Origin: Haloferacaceae archaeon
GTDB taxonomy: Archaea > Halobacteriota > Halobacteria > Halobacteriales > Haloferacaceae
Length of the DNA stretch: 20,356 nt
Direction: 5' to 3'
Assembly (NCBI GenBank): GCA_028274825.1
Contig: JAQCMZ010000485.1
Location: forward strand, 1 to 20,356
Positions 6,740 through 14,101 of the stretch are shown here, one piece after another. The notes under the pieces were generated by a model that saw only the letters and a program-made list of their open reading frames with translations, made no database searches and was not told the DNA's origin. Positions within the stretch are counted from its first letter, which is position 1. Each line of letters opens with the position of its first letter. A program made the position numbers and the translations under genes.

Positions 6740-8080
6740 ATGGACGGCGGGACACTTCCCGGAACAGAGGCCGCCCCCGACAACAGAATTGTCGCTCACG
6801 TCGATATGGATTGTTTTTATGCCTCCTGTGAGCGCCGTCGAGACCCGTCCCTGCGAGGGGAACCTCTCGTTGTGGGGATGGGATACGAGTCAGCGGCAAC
6901 ACACGGGGCCGTCGCCACGGCCAGCTACGAAGCGCGAGAAGCCGGCGTCGAGAGCGCTCAACCTATCTCCGAGGCACTCGAACTACTGCCGCGGATGGAA
7001 GATGTAGACACGTCGGATCCAGAGACCCCGGATTCCTTAGACACGGGATATTACCGACCTGTTGATATGGAGTTGTACAAATCCGTGGCTACCGAGGTCA
7101 AAGCTGTCCTCCACGACTGTGCAGAAACCGTCAGAGAAGTGAGTATTGACGAGGCATATCTGGATCTCACAGAGCGGACGGCATGGGATCGACTCGATGA
7201 GGCCAGCCGGGCGACCGGTCCGGGTCAGCGGCGATCCATCGCTGAAGGGTTCGCGAGACATGTGAAACAGCGGATCCGTCGAGAGGCGGGTGTTCCCGCC
7301 AGTGTCGGTGTCGCCCCAGACATGTCGACCGCGAAAATCGCCTCCGATTACGACAAGCCAGACGGACTGGTGATGATTCCGCCGGGGCGTGTCCAGGAGT
7401 TTCTCGACCCACTCCCAGTCGAGACGATCCACGGAATCGGCCCGGTTACTGCCCGGGAACTCGACGAGTGTGGGATTGCGACCGTCAGAGAGCTCGCGTC
7501 GGCTGATGTCGCGACACTTGAGACGCGATTCGGTGAGCGTGGCCCACAACTCCGCTCGCGGGCCCGCGGCGAGGATACGAGAGAGGTGACTCCCGCCGGA
7601 CTCCCCAAGAGCCTCTCCCGGGAGTCAGCCTTCGCCGGGTCGACAGTCGACCAGACGGCGAAGCGACAAAAAATCCGTGCGCTGGCGGCCGATGTGGCTG
7701 ACCGCGCCCGGTCTCGCGGGGCTCTGTACCGCACTATCGGAATCAAAGCTGTCGCCCCACCATTCGATGTCAACACACGCGCCGAGTCGCTTTCGGGTCC
7801 AGTCGATGACCCAGACCTTCTCGAACAAGTCGCCTTAGGACTGCTCGAGGAATTCGAAACCGCCGAGATTCGAAAACTCGGGGTTCGAGTCTCAAATCTC
7901 GATTTTGCAGGCGACGATCAGGCGACTCTTGAGGGCTTCGATTCGGCCGATCTCACCGCCACTGGGGGCGATGGGGAGAGGCTCACTGACTGGGTTGGCC
8001 GCGAACCGACTGCCACCGACGCCGAAAAAACGGAACCGGATGGACAGTCCTCGCTGGCAGAATTCACTCCGTCAGAATAG
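6740..8080 (+). CDS. dinB: DNA polymerase IV (Y-family translesion polymerase)
   Basis: A Y-family polymerase that copies past DNA lesions. HVDMDCFYASCE holds the first catalytic aspartate (D22), and SIDEAYLDLT holds the acidic pair D137/E138. The palm and fingers continue to about residue 235, with GVPASVGVAPDMSTAKIASDYDKPDG. The thumb contains helix-hairpin-helix motifs (IHGIGPVTARELDECGI). The little-finger domain (about 285-395) opens with KSLSRESAF. An acidic linker then leads to QSSLAEF at residues 436-442, a PCNA-interacting peptide of the QxxLxxF type, at the extreme C-terminus. At 446 residues it is complete. The ATG at 6740 fits a leaderless promoter; the first 15 residues are not conserved in the family. 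It is probably a single-gene unit. Confidence 0.95.
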   Translation: MDGGTLPGTEAAPDNRIVAHVDMDCFYASCERRRDPSLRGEPLVVGMGYESAATHGAVATASYEAREAGVESAQPISEALELLPRMEDVDTSDPETPDSLDTGYYRPVDMELYKSVATEVKAVLHDCAETVREVSIDEAYLDLTERTAWDRLDEASRATGPGQRRSIAEGFARHVKQRIRREAGVPASVGVAPDMSTAKIASDYDKPDGLVMIPPGRVQEFLDPLPVETIHGIGPVTARELDECGIATVRELASADVATLETRFGERGPQLRSRARGEDTREVTPAGLPKSLSRESAFAGSTVDQTAKRQKIRALAADVADRARSRGALYRTIGIKAVAPPFDVNTRAESLSGPVDDPDLLEQVALGLLEEFETAEIRKLGVRVSNLDFAGDDQATLEGFDSADLTATGGDGERLTDWVGREPTATDAEKTEPDGQSSLAEFTPSE

Positions 8081-8380
8081 TCTCGCCTGCTCACCTCCGA
8101 CCTCCGATTGTGGCTTGTTCGGGCAAGAACACGGCACGGTTCAGTCCCGTCGCCAGTACCACTTCAGAAGTTCATCTCTACAGGCGGAGCAAAGCTGAGT
8201 GCCTCGGAGTGACCCTGAGAGACTTCACCAACTGCTTGTGGCCTGCTGGGCGCGCTCGCGACATGATTCTCATCACCGTGACCCACGTGGCGGGATCTGG
8301 TTCGTTTCTGGGCAAACCTGTATGCCGTCTGTCAGACATGGGCGAAGCTCTATGTAGGGTCGGAGGCAGGGTTCAGATAT
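8081..8380. other. Gene-free stretch between dinB and the HerA-type ATPase gene
   Basis: No gene is supported. On the minus strand near 8140-8200 a short frame encodes a CSAC-containing peptide ending in KWYWRRD, but it is bounded upstream by a stop and has no start codon, so I do not call it. A weak TATA-like CTATGTA near 8350-8356 is about 27 bases before the ATG at 8381 and could drive the ATPase gene. Confidence 0.35.
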
Positions 8381-11300
8381 ATGTCCGATGAAGCCATCCA
8401 CGTCGCGGACGTGAGCGACGGGCGAGCCGGGGCTTCTAGCGATGATCCTGGGGAGTCGGTCGAGCTTCCAGTCGTGGACCTGCTGACAGGGCGCGGATTC
8501 GTGACGGGGAAGTCCGGCGGCGGCAAGAGCATTCGCGAGGGGACACCCGTGTATACCGAGTCGGGGCGGCGTCCGATAGAGGACGTAACACGCGGTGACA
8601 GCGTGTTATCGTTGAATCCGGACACGTACGACCCAGAGTACAAGACAGTCCGAAAGCAGATCGAACACGCTGACGAGCGACTGCTCGAGATCACGCTGGA
8701 AGACGGGACACAGCTCGTCGGGACGGAAGATCATAGCTTTCTCACGGCCGAGGGACACACAATCGAGTCGATCCGCGGCGACGAGATTGAGCCCGGCGTG
8801 TGGATGCCCGCTGCCAGAAAACTCCCGAGCACGGAATCTGTCCGTGAAATCGACATCTCAGCGTATCTGACGGATCCTTCGGGCGCGTCTGTGAGTGAAT
8901 CCAGACCCGTGAGTGCTGAAAGAGCCAACTCCGCAGACGGTCACAGTCTGCAGATGAGATTCTGTGTCGGCTGGGAGATTGGGATATTTCTCGCAACCGG
9001 TTCGTCTAACAATTCTGGAACTATTCAGATCCCTTCCGAAAGCCAAGCCGTCCTGTCGCGTCTCTCTGATAGGACCTACCGCGTGCGCGATGGAGTAGCG
9101 CTCAAGCAAGACTGTTCGCTCGCGAGATTTCTCGATACGGTGTTTTCCCCCGAAAATGACGACTGGGAAATGCCAGACTGGGTGTTCGACACGCCTGCAC
9201 GATTTCGGGCTGGCCTCCTCTCGGGCCTTTTCGATGGGAGTGGCACACACGTGACCGGACGCGCCGCGTTTGCCCCCGTTCGATCGGGAGTCGCGGCTGG
9301 TATCCGTGAACTCCTCCGGCAGTTCGCCATCCCGGTGCGAACCGCACCTGACAGTGACACAGGTCGCTCTCGTGAGGATGAGTCCGTCGTCGCAATCACG
9401 GTCCCGAATGACCGTGTGAGCCGGTTCAGGGACGTGATCGAACCCGTGGGAGACGGAGCGTGTCAACTCCTGTCTCGGCTCGCTGAGCAACTCGACAAGT
9501 CCGCGACACAGCAGCGTGACACCGCCGACATGATTCCGAACGGGAAAGAACTGATCGAAGACGAAACTGGACCGGGTTCAGCCCCCGGCCATTCGACACT
9601 CACTGATGGCGGAATGCGAGCTGAACCAGCTGACGCGGCTCTCGGGGAACTCGGGAGTTCGAAATCCCCGTCCCGGACAGAACCCGAGCAGGCTCTCGAC
9701 CGAGCGACGTACAATCGGCTCGTGGCCCAGCGAGATATCGGGGGGCACGCTGAGGCGTTCGGTCAGGCAGGAATACAGTGGCAGCAGGTGGTCTCGATAG
9801 AGCCGCTCAATTGTGAAGCACAGGTGTATGATCTCGATGTGCGTCACAATGACAACTTTATCGCTGACGGTGTGTTCGTTCACAACTCCAACACGGTCTC
9901 GGTCGTGATTGAACGTCTGCTGGAGAACGGAAACCCCTGTCTCGTGGTCGACCTGGAAGGAGAGTATTACGGGCTGAAAGAGGAGTACGAGGTTCTCCAT
10001 GCCGGCGCCGATGACGAGTGTGATATCGTCGTCTCACCGGAACACGCGGAGAAACTCGCCACGCTCGCGCTCGAGCAGAATGTCCCAATCATCCTGGATT
10101 TATCAGGCTATATTGAGGAGGGGGCGGCTAAAGACCTTCTCTTGGAGACCACACGACATCTGTTTGCCAAAGAAAAGAAACTCCGGAAACCGTTTTTGAT
10201 GGTTTTAGAGGAGTGCCACGAGTTCATGCCCGAGGGTGGCGGCCTTGACGAGACCGGGAAGATGCTGATCAAGGTTGGCAAACGAGGGCGCAAACACGGG
10301 CTGGGGATCGTCGGGATCAGCCAACGACCGGCCGATGTCAAGAAAGATTTCATCACCCAGTGTGACTGGCTGGTCTGGCACCGGCTTACCTGGGATAACG
10401 ATACAACGGTAGTGAGCCGGATCCTCGGCTCCGATTACGCCAATGCGGTCGAAGATCTCTCTGACGGTGAAGCCTTCATGATGACTGATTGGGACGGGCG
10501 TATCCGACGGGTGCAGTTTCACCGGAAAGACACGTTCGACGCAGGGGCGACTCCAGGGCTCGAAGATGTCGAGCGACCAGAACTCAAAAGCGTCAGCGGG
10601 AGCCTCGTCACGGAACTTGAAGATCTCTCACAGGAACAGGCCCGTCGGGAATCTCAACTTGCGGATCTTCAGCAGGAGCTGGATAAAAAGCGCCAGCGTA
10701 TCACTCAACTAGAACACGAACTGGAACAGGCACAGGATCTGAGTCAGATGGCAGATCAGTTCGCACAGGCATTACTCGGGAAAGCCGAAGCACCATACCG
10801 ACAGACGACCGGCCGTAGGGTGACCGGGCAGACAGAGACAGCCCCAGGCGCTACAGACAGCGAGAACTCCACATCCGCCGGGTCGGCGGTCGATTCTCCC
10901 GAGAACTCGGATACCGATTCGCCCACGGCCGACAGGACAGATTCTGAGTCACCGGCCGAGACCGCAGACGGATCTGCGAGTGAAGCTGCCGGCTCCGACG
11001 CCGACGATACCGACCGTGACCCGGAGCCGGAAGATACCCAGACGGACTCGAAGTCTGTCTCTCGGGTAAAACAGGGACCTGACGGCGGACTACGCGAACA
11101 GACGGAGGATCGAGACCGGGATGACCTGGTGTCCCGTGACGGCGTGATTGACTCACCGACGGAACCCACAACCGAGGGCAAGTTCGGCACTCGACAGGCA
11201 GTGATCGAAGAATTGCGAACCCGTATTGAGGAACTTCCCGCCCTGCCGACAGTAATGCTCCGCCATTACCGTCGAGAAGACAAAAGTGAGCCAGTGTCCG

Positions 11301-11803
11301 CACACATTGATGCCGGCGGAGATGCTGATACACAGCACGCGTACAGCCGGAATCGGCTGCTTCGACGCGCGGGGCTGATCCGTCACGATGGTCGGGGGCT
11401 GTATCGATACGCCGTTCGGGAGTTGCTCCAGGAGGCGTACGCTGACCGATTGCCCGACGATGAGACCGACGCGATGCTGGCCGAGATTGAGTCGAGTTTT
11501 CTACCAGACGCAGAGCTCGGCTGTAGTACTGACTCACAACCCGAGTTGGGGAAATTGGATCCGGCTACCGTGAATCCGCCACATTCCACACCCCAGAATG
11601 ACTCCGCTACCCCAGTTGTACAAGCTTCGACTGCAGTCTCTGGGGAAAATCCAGGTGGAAAGATGCCAACCCAGTCTAAGTCATCTGATACTGCTCCGGA
11701 ATTAGGTGTAGACGAACCCGAGTTCGCTGATACGGGACTCAGCAAGGCTGCCAAATGTTTCGCCCGAAACGGAGTGTTGAATCAGGATACGCAGCCGAAG
11801 TAG
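8381..11803 (+). CDS. HerA/FtsK-type DNA-translocating ATPase, interrupted by an intein
   Basis: A hexameric-ATPase-family protein, 1140 residues as encoded and 687 after removal of the intein (residues 50-502). Joining the flanks restores GKSGGGKSNT, a complete Walker A. Walker B is FLMVLEECHEF (residues 605-615, with E610/E611), and GISQRPADVKKD is the following sensor and arginine-finger region. The ATPase core ends near residue 735. A coiled coil (about 744-798) follows, rich in Glu, Gln and Arg, then a disordered acidic Ser/Thr/Asp region (about 803-925). A winged-helix-like domain (about 933-1025) contains AYSRNRLLRRAGLIRHDGRG, and a polar tail ends the protein. HerA relatives pump DNA, often with NurA nuclease in recombination; no nurA is adjacent, so the role here is uncertain. 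The ATG follows ATAT and only a weak TATA-like sequence. It lies downstream of dinB but in its own unit. Confidence 0.88.
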   Translation: MSDEAIHVADVSDGRAGASSDDPGESVELPVVDLLTGRGFVTGKSGGGKSIREGTPVYTESGRRPIEDVTRGDSVLSLNPDTYDPEYKTVRKQIEHADERLLEITLEDGTQLVGTEDHSFLTAEGHTIESIRGDEIEPGVWMPAARKLPSTESVREIDISAYLTDPSGASVSESRPVSAERANSADGHSLQMRFCVGWEIGIFLATGSSNNSGTIQIPSESQAVLSRLSDRTYRVRDGVALKQDCSLARFLDTVFSPENDDWEMPDWVFDTPARFRAGLLSGLFDGSGTHVTGRAAFAPVRSGVAAGIRELLRQFAIPVRTAPDSDTGRSREDESVVAITVPNDRVSRFRDVIEPVGDGACQLLSRLAEQLDKSATQQRDTADMIPNGKELIEDETGPGSAPGHSTLTDGGMRAEPADAALGELGSSKSPSRTEPEQALDRATYNRLVAQRDIGGHAEAFGQAGIQWQQVVSIEPLNCEAQVYDLDVRHNDNFIADGVFVHNSNTVSVVIERLLENGNPCLVVDLEGEYYGLKEEYEVLHAGADDECDIVVSPEHAEKLATLALEQNVPIILDLSGYIEEGAAKDLLLETTRHLFAKEKKLRKPFLMVLEECHEFMPEGGGLDETGKMLIKVGKRGRKHGLGIVGISQRPADVKKDFITQCDWLVWHRLTWDNDTTVVSRILGSDYANAVEDLSDGEAFMMTDWDGRIRRVQFHRKDTFDAGATPGLEDVERPELKSVSGSLVTELEDLSQEQARRESQLADLQQELDKKRQRITQLEHELEQAQDLSQMADQFAQALLGKAEAPYRQTTGRRVTGQTETAPGATDSENSTSAGSAVDSPENSDTDSPTADRTDSESPAETADGSASEAAGSDADDTDRDPEPEDTQTDSKSVSRVKQGPDGGLREQTEDRDRDDLVSRDGVIDSPTEPTTEGKFGTRQAVIEELRTRIEELPALPTVMLRHYRREDKSEPVSAHIDAGGDADTQHAYSRNRLLRRAGLIRHDGRGLYRYAVRELLQEAYADRLPDDETDAMLAEIESSFLPDAELGCSTDSQPELGKLDPATVNPPHSTPQNDSATPVVQASTAVSGENPGGKMPTQSKSSDTAPELGVDEPEFADTGLSKAAKCFARNGVLNQDTQPK
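8528..9886 (+). mobile_element. Intein in the Walker A motif of the HerA-type ATPase (453 residues, Ser1)
   Basis: The intein starts at S50 (SIREGTPVYTESG, block A) and ends at N502 (FIADGVFVHN, block G), followed by the +1 serine S503. Block B carries the TEDH motif at residues 115-118, and block F reads VYDLDVRHNDNF. Splicing therefore probably uses Ser1, the penultimate His501, Asn502 and Ser+1. A LAGLIDADG-type endonuclease occupies the middle. The second motif, GLLSGLFDGSG with D285, is normal. The first, EIGIFLATGSS, has Thr206 where an acidic residue is expected, so cleavage activity is probably lost. An acidic Gly/Ser-rich stretch (about residues 380-470) links the endonuclease to the C-terminal splicing half. 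The reading frame is intact throughout. Confidence 0.92.
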
Positions 11804-12073
11804 CTCAGACGCCGAAGAGTTATTCCCGACCAGAGTATATGTATTTCGTCTGTTTTGAGTCGACTCTGGGGCTAGCCCAGAGAGTTGGCGACTGGACTAG
11901 GTGTTGAATTTATCACCACGGTACAGGCCAGACGTGGCAATCACACCGCGAGGGTCCGAGGGTGTGTTCACCCCCCGGCCAATCCGAGATCTGCCGGGTT
12001 ACTCGAGTCTCTGACTCCAGAGTCACACTTCATATCATCTGTTATCACTTCCGCTCAGTCTGCGCTTCAAAAA
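11804..12073. other. Intergenic stretch between convergent ATPase and cynS genes
   Basis: This lies between two convergent genes. It holds a T-rich tract (TATTTCGTCTGTTTTGAG, 11841-11858) and the hairpin described separately. I see no gene; a plus-strand frame from 11885 runs antisense to cynS and is a shadow. Confidence 0.45.
11864..11882 (+). terminator. Hairpin downstream of the HerA-type ATPase gene
   Basis: CTCTGGG and CCCAGAG pair perfectly over 7 bp around a 5-base loop, about 60 bases after the stop codon and immediately after a T-rich tract. In haloarchaea the T-rich tract itself may be the termination signal; the role is inferred from position. Confidence 0.35.
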
Positions 12074-12532
12074 TCACCACTTCCTGTACGGGAGAAACTT
12101 CCCTTCGTAGGTGATCCGGACGCGGTCACCGTCTTCGTGTTGAACGCGGTCGACATGACAGGTAAAATCGATTGCAGACATAATACCGTCGCCAAACTCT
12201 TCGTGAACAATCTGTTTGATTGCGTCTCCGTACACGTGTGGCACCTCGTAAAGCCGGTATAACATCGGGTCTGACGGGATCGTGGGATCGCTGTCGCCTT
12301 TCTCGGGGGCGAGTTGCAGGTCGGTAATCGTCTCTTGTGGTGCTTCAGGGCCGAGTGTATCGACGATCGCGTGAGCCTCACTCTCATTTGCACTGGCCTC
12401 ACCGAGAATCACGGCTGCAATCCACACTTTGTCCCGGCCAACGGTGTTCGCAATCTCCGCGTAACTCACTCCAGCATCAGCTTTTGCGGCCAGTAGTCGG
12501 TTCCGTGCCCGTTTCCGGCGGTTCTGGCGCAT
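12074..12532 (-). CDS. cynS: Cyanate hydratase (cyanase)
   Basis: Cyanase converts cyanate and bicarbonate to carbamate, which breaks down to ammonia and CO2, giving detoxification and a nitrogen source. The N-terminal helix-turn-helix-like half has SYAEIANTVG followed by AAVILGEAS. The catalytic half has IPSDPMLYRLYE, HVYGDAIKQIVHEEFGDG and MSAIDF, ending in EGKFLPYRKW, closely matching family C-termini. Numbered from an upstream GTG at 12580, the catalytic residues are R109, E112 and S135, each 13 higher than E. coli R96, E99 and S122, so the active site is complete and in register. I choose the ATG at 12532 (152 residues, against 156 in E. coli), because a TATA-like box at 12597-12603 would start transcription after the GTG. 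No carbonic anhydrase or cyanate transporter gene is adjacent. Confidence 0.9.
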   Translation of the reverse strand: MRQNRRKRARNRLLAAKADAGVSYAEIANTVGRDKVWIAAVILGEASANESEAHAIVDTLGPEAPQETITDLQLAPEKGDSDPTIPSDPMLYRLYEVPHVYGDAIKQIVHEEFGDGIMSAIDFTCHVDRVQHEDGDRVRITYEGKFLPYRKW

Positions 12533-12596
12533 ATATCGTGCGTTGAGACTGTGCCGTACAAGCGTGACGCCGAGTTTCACGAGCCGGGCTTGTTGG

Positions 12597-12603
12597 TTTT
12601 ATT
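12597..12603 (-). promoter_or_regulatory. TATA-like box upstream of cynS
   Basis: On the minus strand the sequence AATAAAA is centred near 12600. Transcription would start around 12573-12576, giving a leader of about 40 bases to the ATG at 12532 and leaving the GTG at 12580 just outside the transcript. Confidence 0.4.
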
Positions 12604-12625
12604 GCAGCCACAGTCTTGACCTGCT

Positions 12626-12666
12626 CCCGCTGAACTGTGGGATACTGCTGTGAGGAGTTCAGCGGG
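12626..12666 (-). promoter_or_regulatory. 11-bp perfect inverted repeat upstream of the cynS promoter
   Basis: CCCGCTGAACT at 12626-12636 and AGTTCAGCGGG at 12656-12666 are perfect reverse complements separated by 19 bases. The repeat lies directly upstream of the TATA-like box of cynS. It could be an operator for a dimeric regulator, or a subterminal hairpin of a decayed IS605-like element. Regulation by it is inference. Confidence 0.4.
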
Positions 12667-12996
12667 CTGACTCTGTCAACTGTCACCGTGCGGGGTCGCT
12701 ACTGGGGGCGGCGGCCTCGTGAGTGGTAGGATAGACGTGAGTCTCTGCTCACTGTTGATCTGCGTGCTGGAGTGGCACTCACCGAACAGGTGGCCAGCAT
12801 CGTGTCGGGTCCGACCATCGGTATTACTCTTTACTGCAGTCTGGAAGAGTCTCTGGCTGAGGTGGCGACCGCTGCTGGGCTGGCTACTGTGAGATGGAGT
12901 GAGACGCACTCTTGGCCTCGTGAGTGTGAGTGCGGTCTCTTTGCCACCACAGCGTCTTGCCTGTCTCAATTCATATCGCGTATCGACGAATAACGG
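12667..12996. other. Gene-free, hairpin-rich stretch upstream of cynS
   Basis: No gene is supported. A minus-strand frame at 12676-13167 is open but passes straight through the terminal palindrome of an IS605-like element and has an arginine-, serine- and proline-rich composition unlike the acidic proteins around it. A second imperfect hairpin at 12901-12911/12928-12939 (GAGACGCACTC against GAGTGCGGTCTC, one bulged G) is followed by TTT. Confidence 0.4.
12901..12939. repeat. Imperfect 11-bp hairpin with one bulge
   Basis: GAGACGCACTC (12901-12911) pairs with GAGTGCGGTCTC (12928-12939) except for one extra G, and is followed by TTT. There is no adjacent gene for it to terminate. It may be part of a decayed mobile element or a small RNA. 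Confidence 0.35.
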
Positions 12997-13150
12997 GGCG
13001 TGAATCACCTCGGGGACAAGCCCCGAAGCTTCACCGTTTAGCGCTGCACTGCACCCGCAGGCGGATTCAATTCCTCTCAACCGTCTCTGTGAGAAGTCAG
13101 CTGGAATTGACACCCCAACCGTGAGGCTCCGTCGCTCCACTACGACCCGG
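12997..13150 (-). mobile_element. Degenerate IS200/IS605-like 3' end, second copy
   Basis: Reading on the minus strand, 13148-13131 and then about 13118-13096 match the blocks at 6-23 and 43-66, and the palindrome at 13000-13034 corresponds to 138-174. The palindrome has outer arms GTGAA/TTCAC and an inner stem TCGGGG/CCCCGA around ACAAG. Upstream on the same strand (above 13150) there is no recognisable tnpB, so only the end remains. It may be a remnant or a palindrome-associated non-autonomous element. A VVVER reading frame precedes the palindrome here too. The family call is inference. Confidence 0.45.
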
Positions 13151-13456
13151 TGAGACTCCCGTCGCATCGCTACTGGTGGACTTTGAGAGGAGCCACATTT
13201 CCAACGACTAGCTCAGTCAGCGTTGGATTACGGTCTGTAATCCGTCTTGAGGGTCGTTATCTGACTGTAAATCATTCATACGTGACAGCTGTCTAATTTT
13301 GTCGGCTCCACTCTGAGGTTCAATCCCCGAGACACCCGCCTCGTACCGCCTGTAGAGTTCCTCCGAGCGCGACACGGTAGATGAGTCGGCCCGTGTCGGC
13401 TTTATATCACCTATGGATAGGTTTTCGTCTGGGTCTGTGTAAGGCCGCTCTCCAGT
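13151..13456. other. Gene-free stretch between IS605-like end and tpiA
   Basis: No gene is supported. An imperfect palindromic segment, GGATTACGGTCTGTAATCC, is seen at about 13224-13242. A T-loop-like GTTCAATCC near 13319 lacks the pairing flanks of a tRNA. Confidence 0.4.
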
Positions 13457-14101
13457 TCAGACACCGGCGACCAGATCTCGAAGAACGACTCTCGGATCGT
13501 CCGCCTTGGCGACACCACTGGCAAGCAAGACTCCCTCGGCACCCAGTTCCCCTGCTGCATGCACATCCTCGCCGGTCGAGACGCCCGCACCACAGTACAC
13601 CGAAATGTCAGTGTCAATACTCGCGGTAGCCACGACTGCATCTTCGACAATCTGGGGATCGGCAGTCGATACCGACACATCTCCGCCAATCAGCTCCGGC
13701 GGTTCGACGGCGACAGAATCAGGTCCCATGGCCGCGACCGCGCGTATCTGGTCGGAGTTATTGGCGCAGACACAGGTCTCGAGGCCTGCTCTTTCTGCAG
13801 CGCTCAACGCGTCATCGATCTCTGCTAGCCTGAGCCGACGCTCGGAATGGTTTAGTAGCGTTCCCTCAGCGCCGGCGGTCATGGCTGCTTCGGCCAACAG
13901 GGATCCTGTGTGTGATCCCTGGGCGACTGGAGACACATGCTGGGCCCACGTCTCTACGCCTGTCTGAGCGACGGACTCGAGTTGCGCCGTCTGTGGCACG
14001 ACTCCTATCCGAGCAGCAGTCTCTTCACTCACGTCTTTTACTGCGGCAGCAATCTCGCCCGGATCACACGGATATGCCTTCAGATTGACTAATACGAGCA
14101 T
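13457..14101 (-). CDS. tpiA: Triosephosphate isomerase (archaeal type)
   Basis: Interconverts dihydroxyacetone phosphate and glyceraldehyde 3-phosphate in glycolysis and gluconeogenesis. The 214-residue protein has the short archaeal form of the TIM barrel. The catalytic residues are visible: K8 in VNLKAYP, H85 in LLNHSERR and E133 in AVEPPELIG. The phosphate-binding segment near the C-terminus reads VYCGAGVSTGEDV, followed by GAEGVLLASGVAKADDP. The ATG at 14101 gives MLVLVNLKAYP, the normal family start. It points toward cynS and away from the DICT gene, with a divergent gap of about 590 bases. In other haloarchaea I recall tpiA next to mbf1 and a CDP-alcohol transferase; here two additional genes and long gaps separate them. 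Confidence 0.95.
   Translation of the reverse strand: MLVLVNLKAYPCDPGEIAAAVKDVSEETAARIGVVPQTAQLESVAQTGVETWAQHVSPVAQGSHTGSLLAEAAMTAGAEGTLLNHSERRLRLAEIDDALSAAERAGLETCVCANNSDQIRAVAAMGPDSVAVEPPELIGGDVSVSTADPQIVEDAVVATASIDTDISVYCGAGVSTGEDVHAAGELGAEGVLLASGVAKADDPRVVLRDLVAGV

Noticed and set aside
8110..8391. Plus-strand frame of 93 codons and an antisense CSAC zinc-ribbon-like peptide upstream of the ATPase gene
   Set aside because: The plus-strand frame has no recognisable product and overlaps the ATPase start; the minus-strand peptide has no start codon between its stop codons.
12676..13167. Open minus-strand frame of 163 codons
   Set aside because: It reads through the terminal palindrome of the IS605-like end, is rich in Arg, Ser and Pro unlike the acidic proteins of this genome, and matches no family I recognise beyond a VVVER motif shared with TnpB tails.
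13305..13335. T-loop-like GTTCAATCC suggesting a tRNA
   Set aside because: Only two base pairs of a T-stem are possible and no acceptor stem is present.
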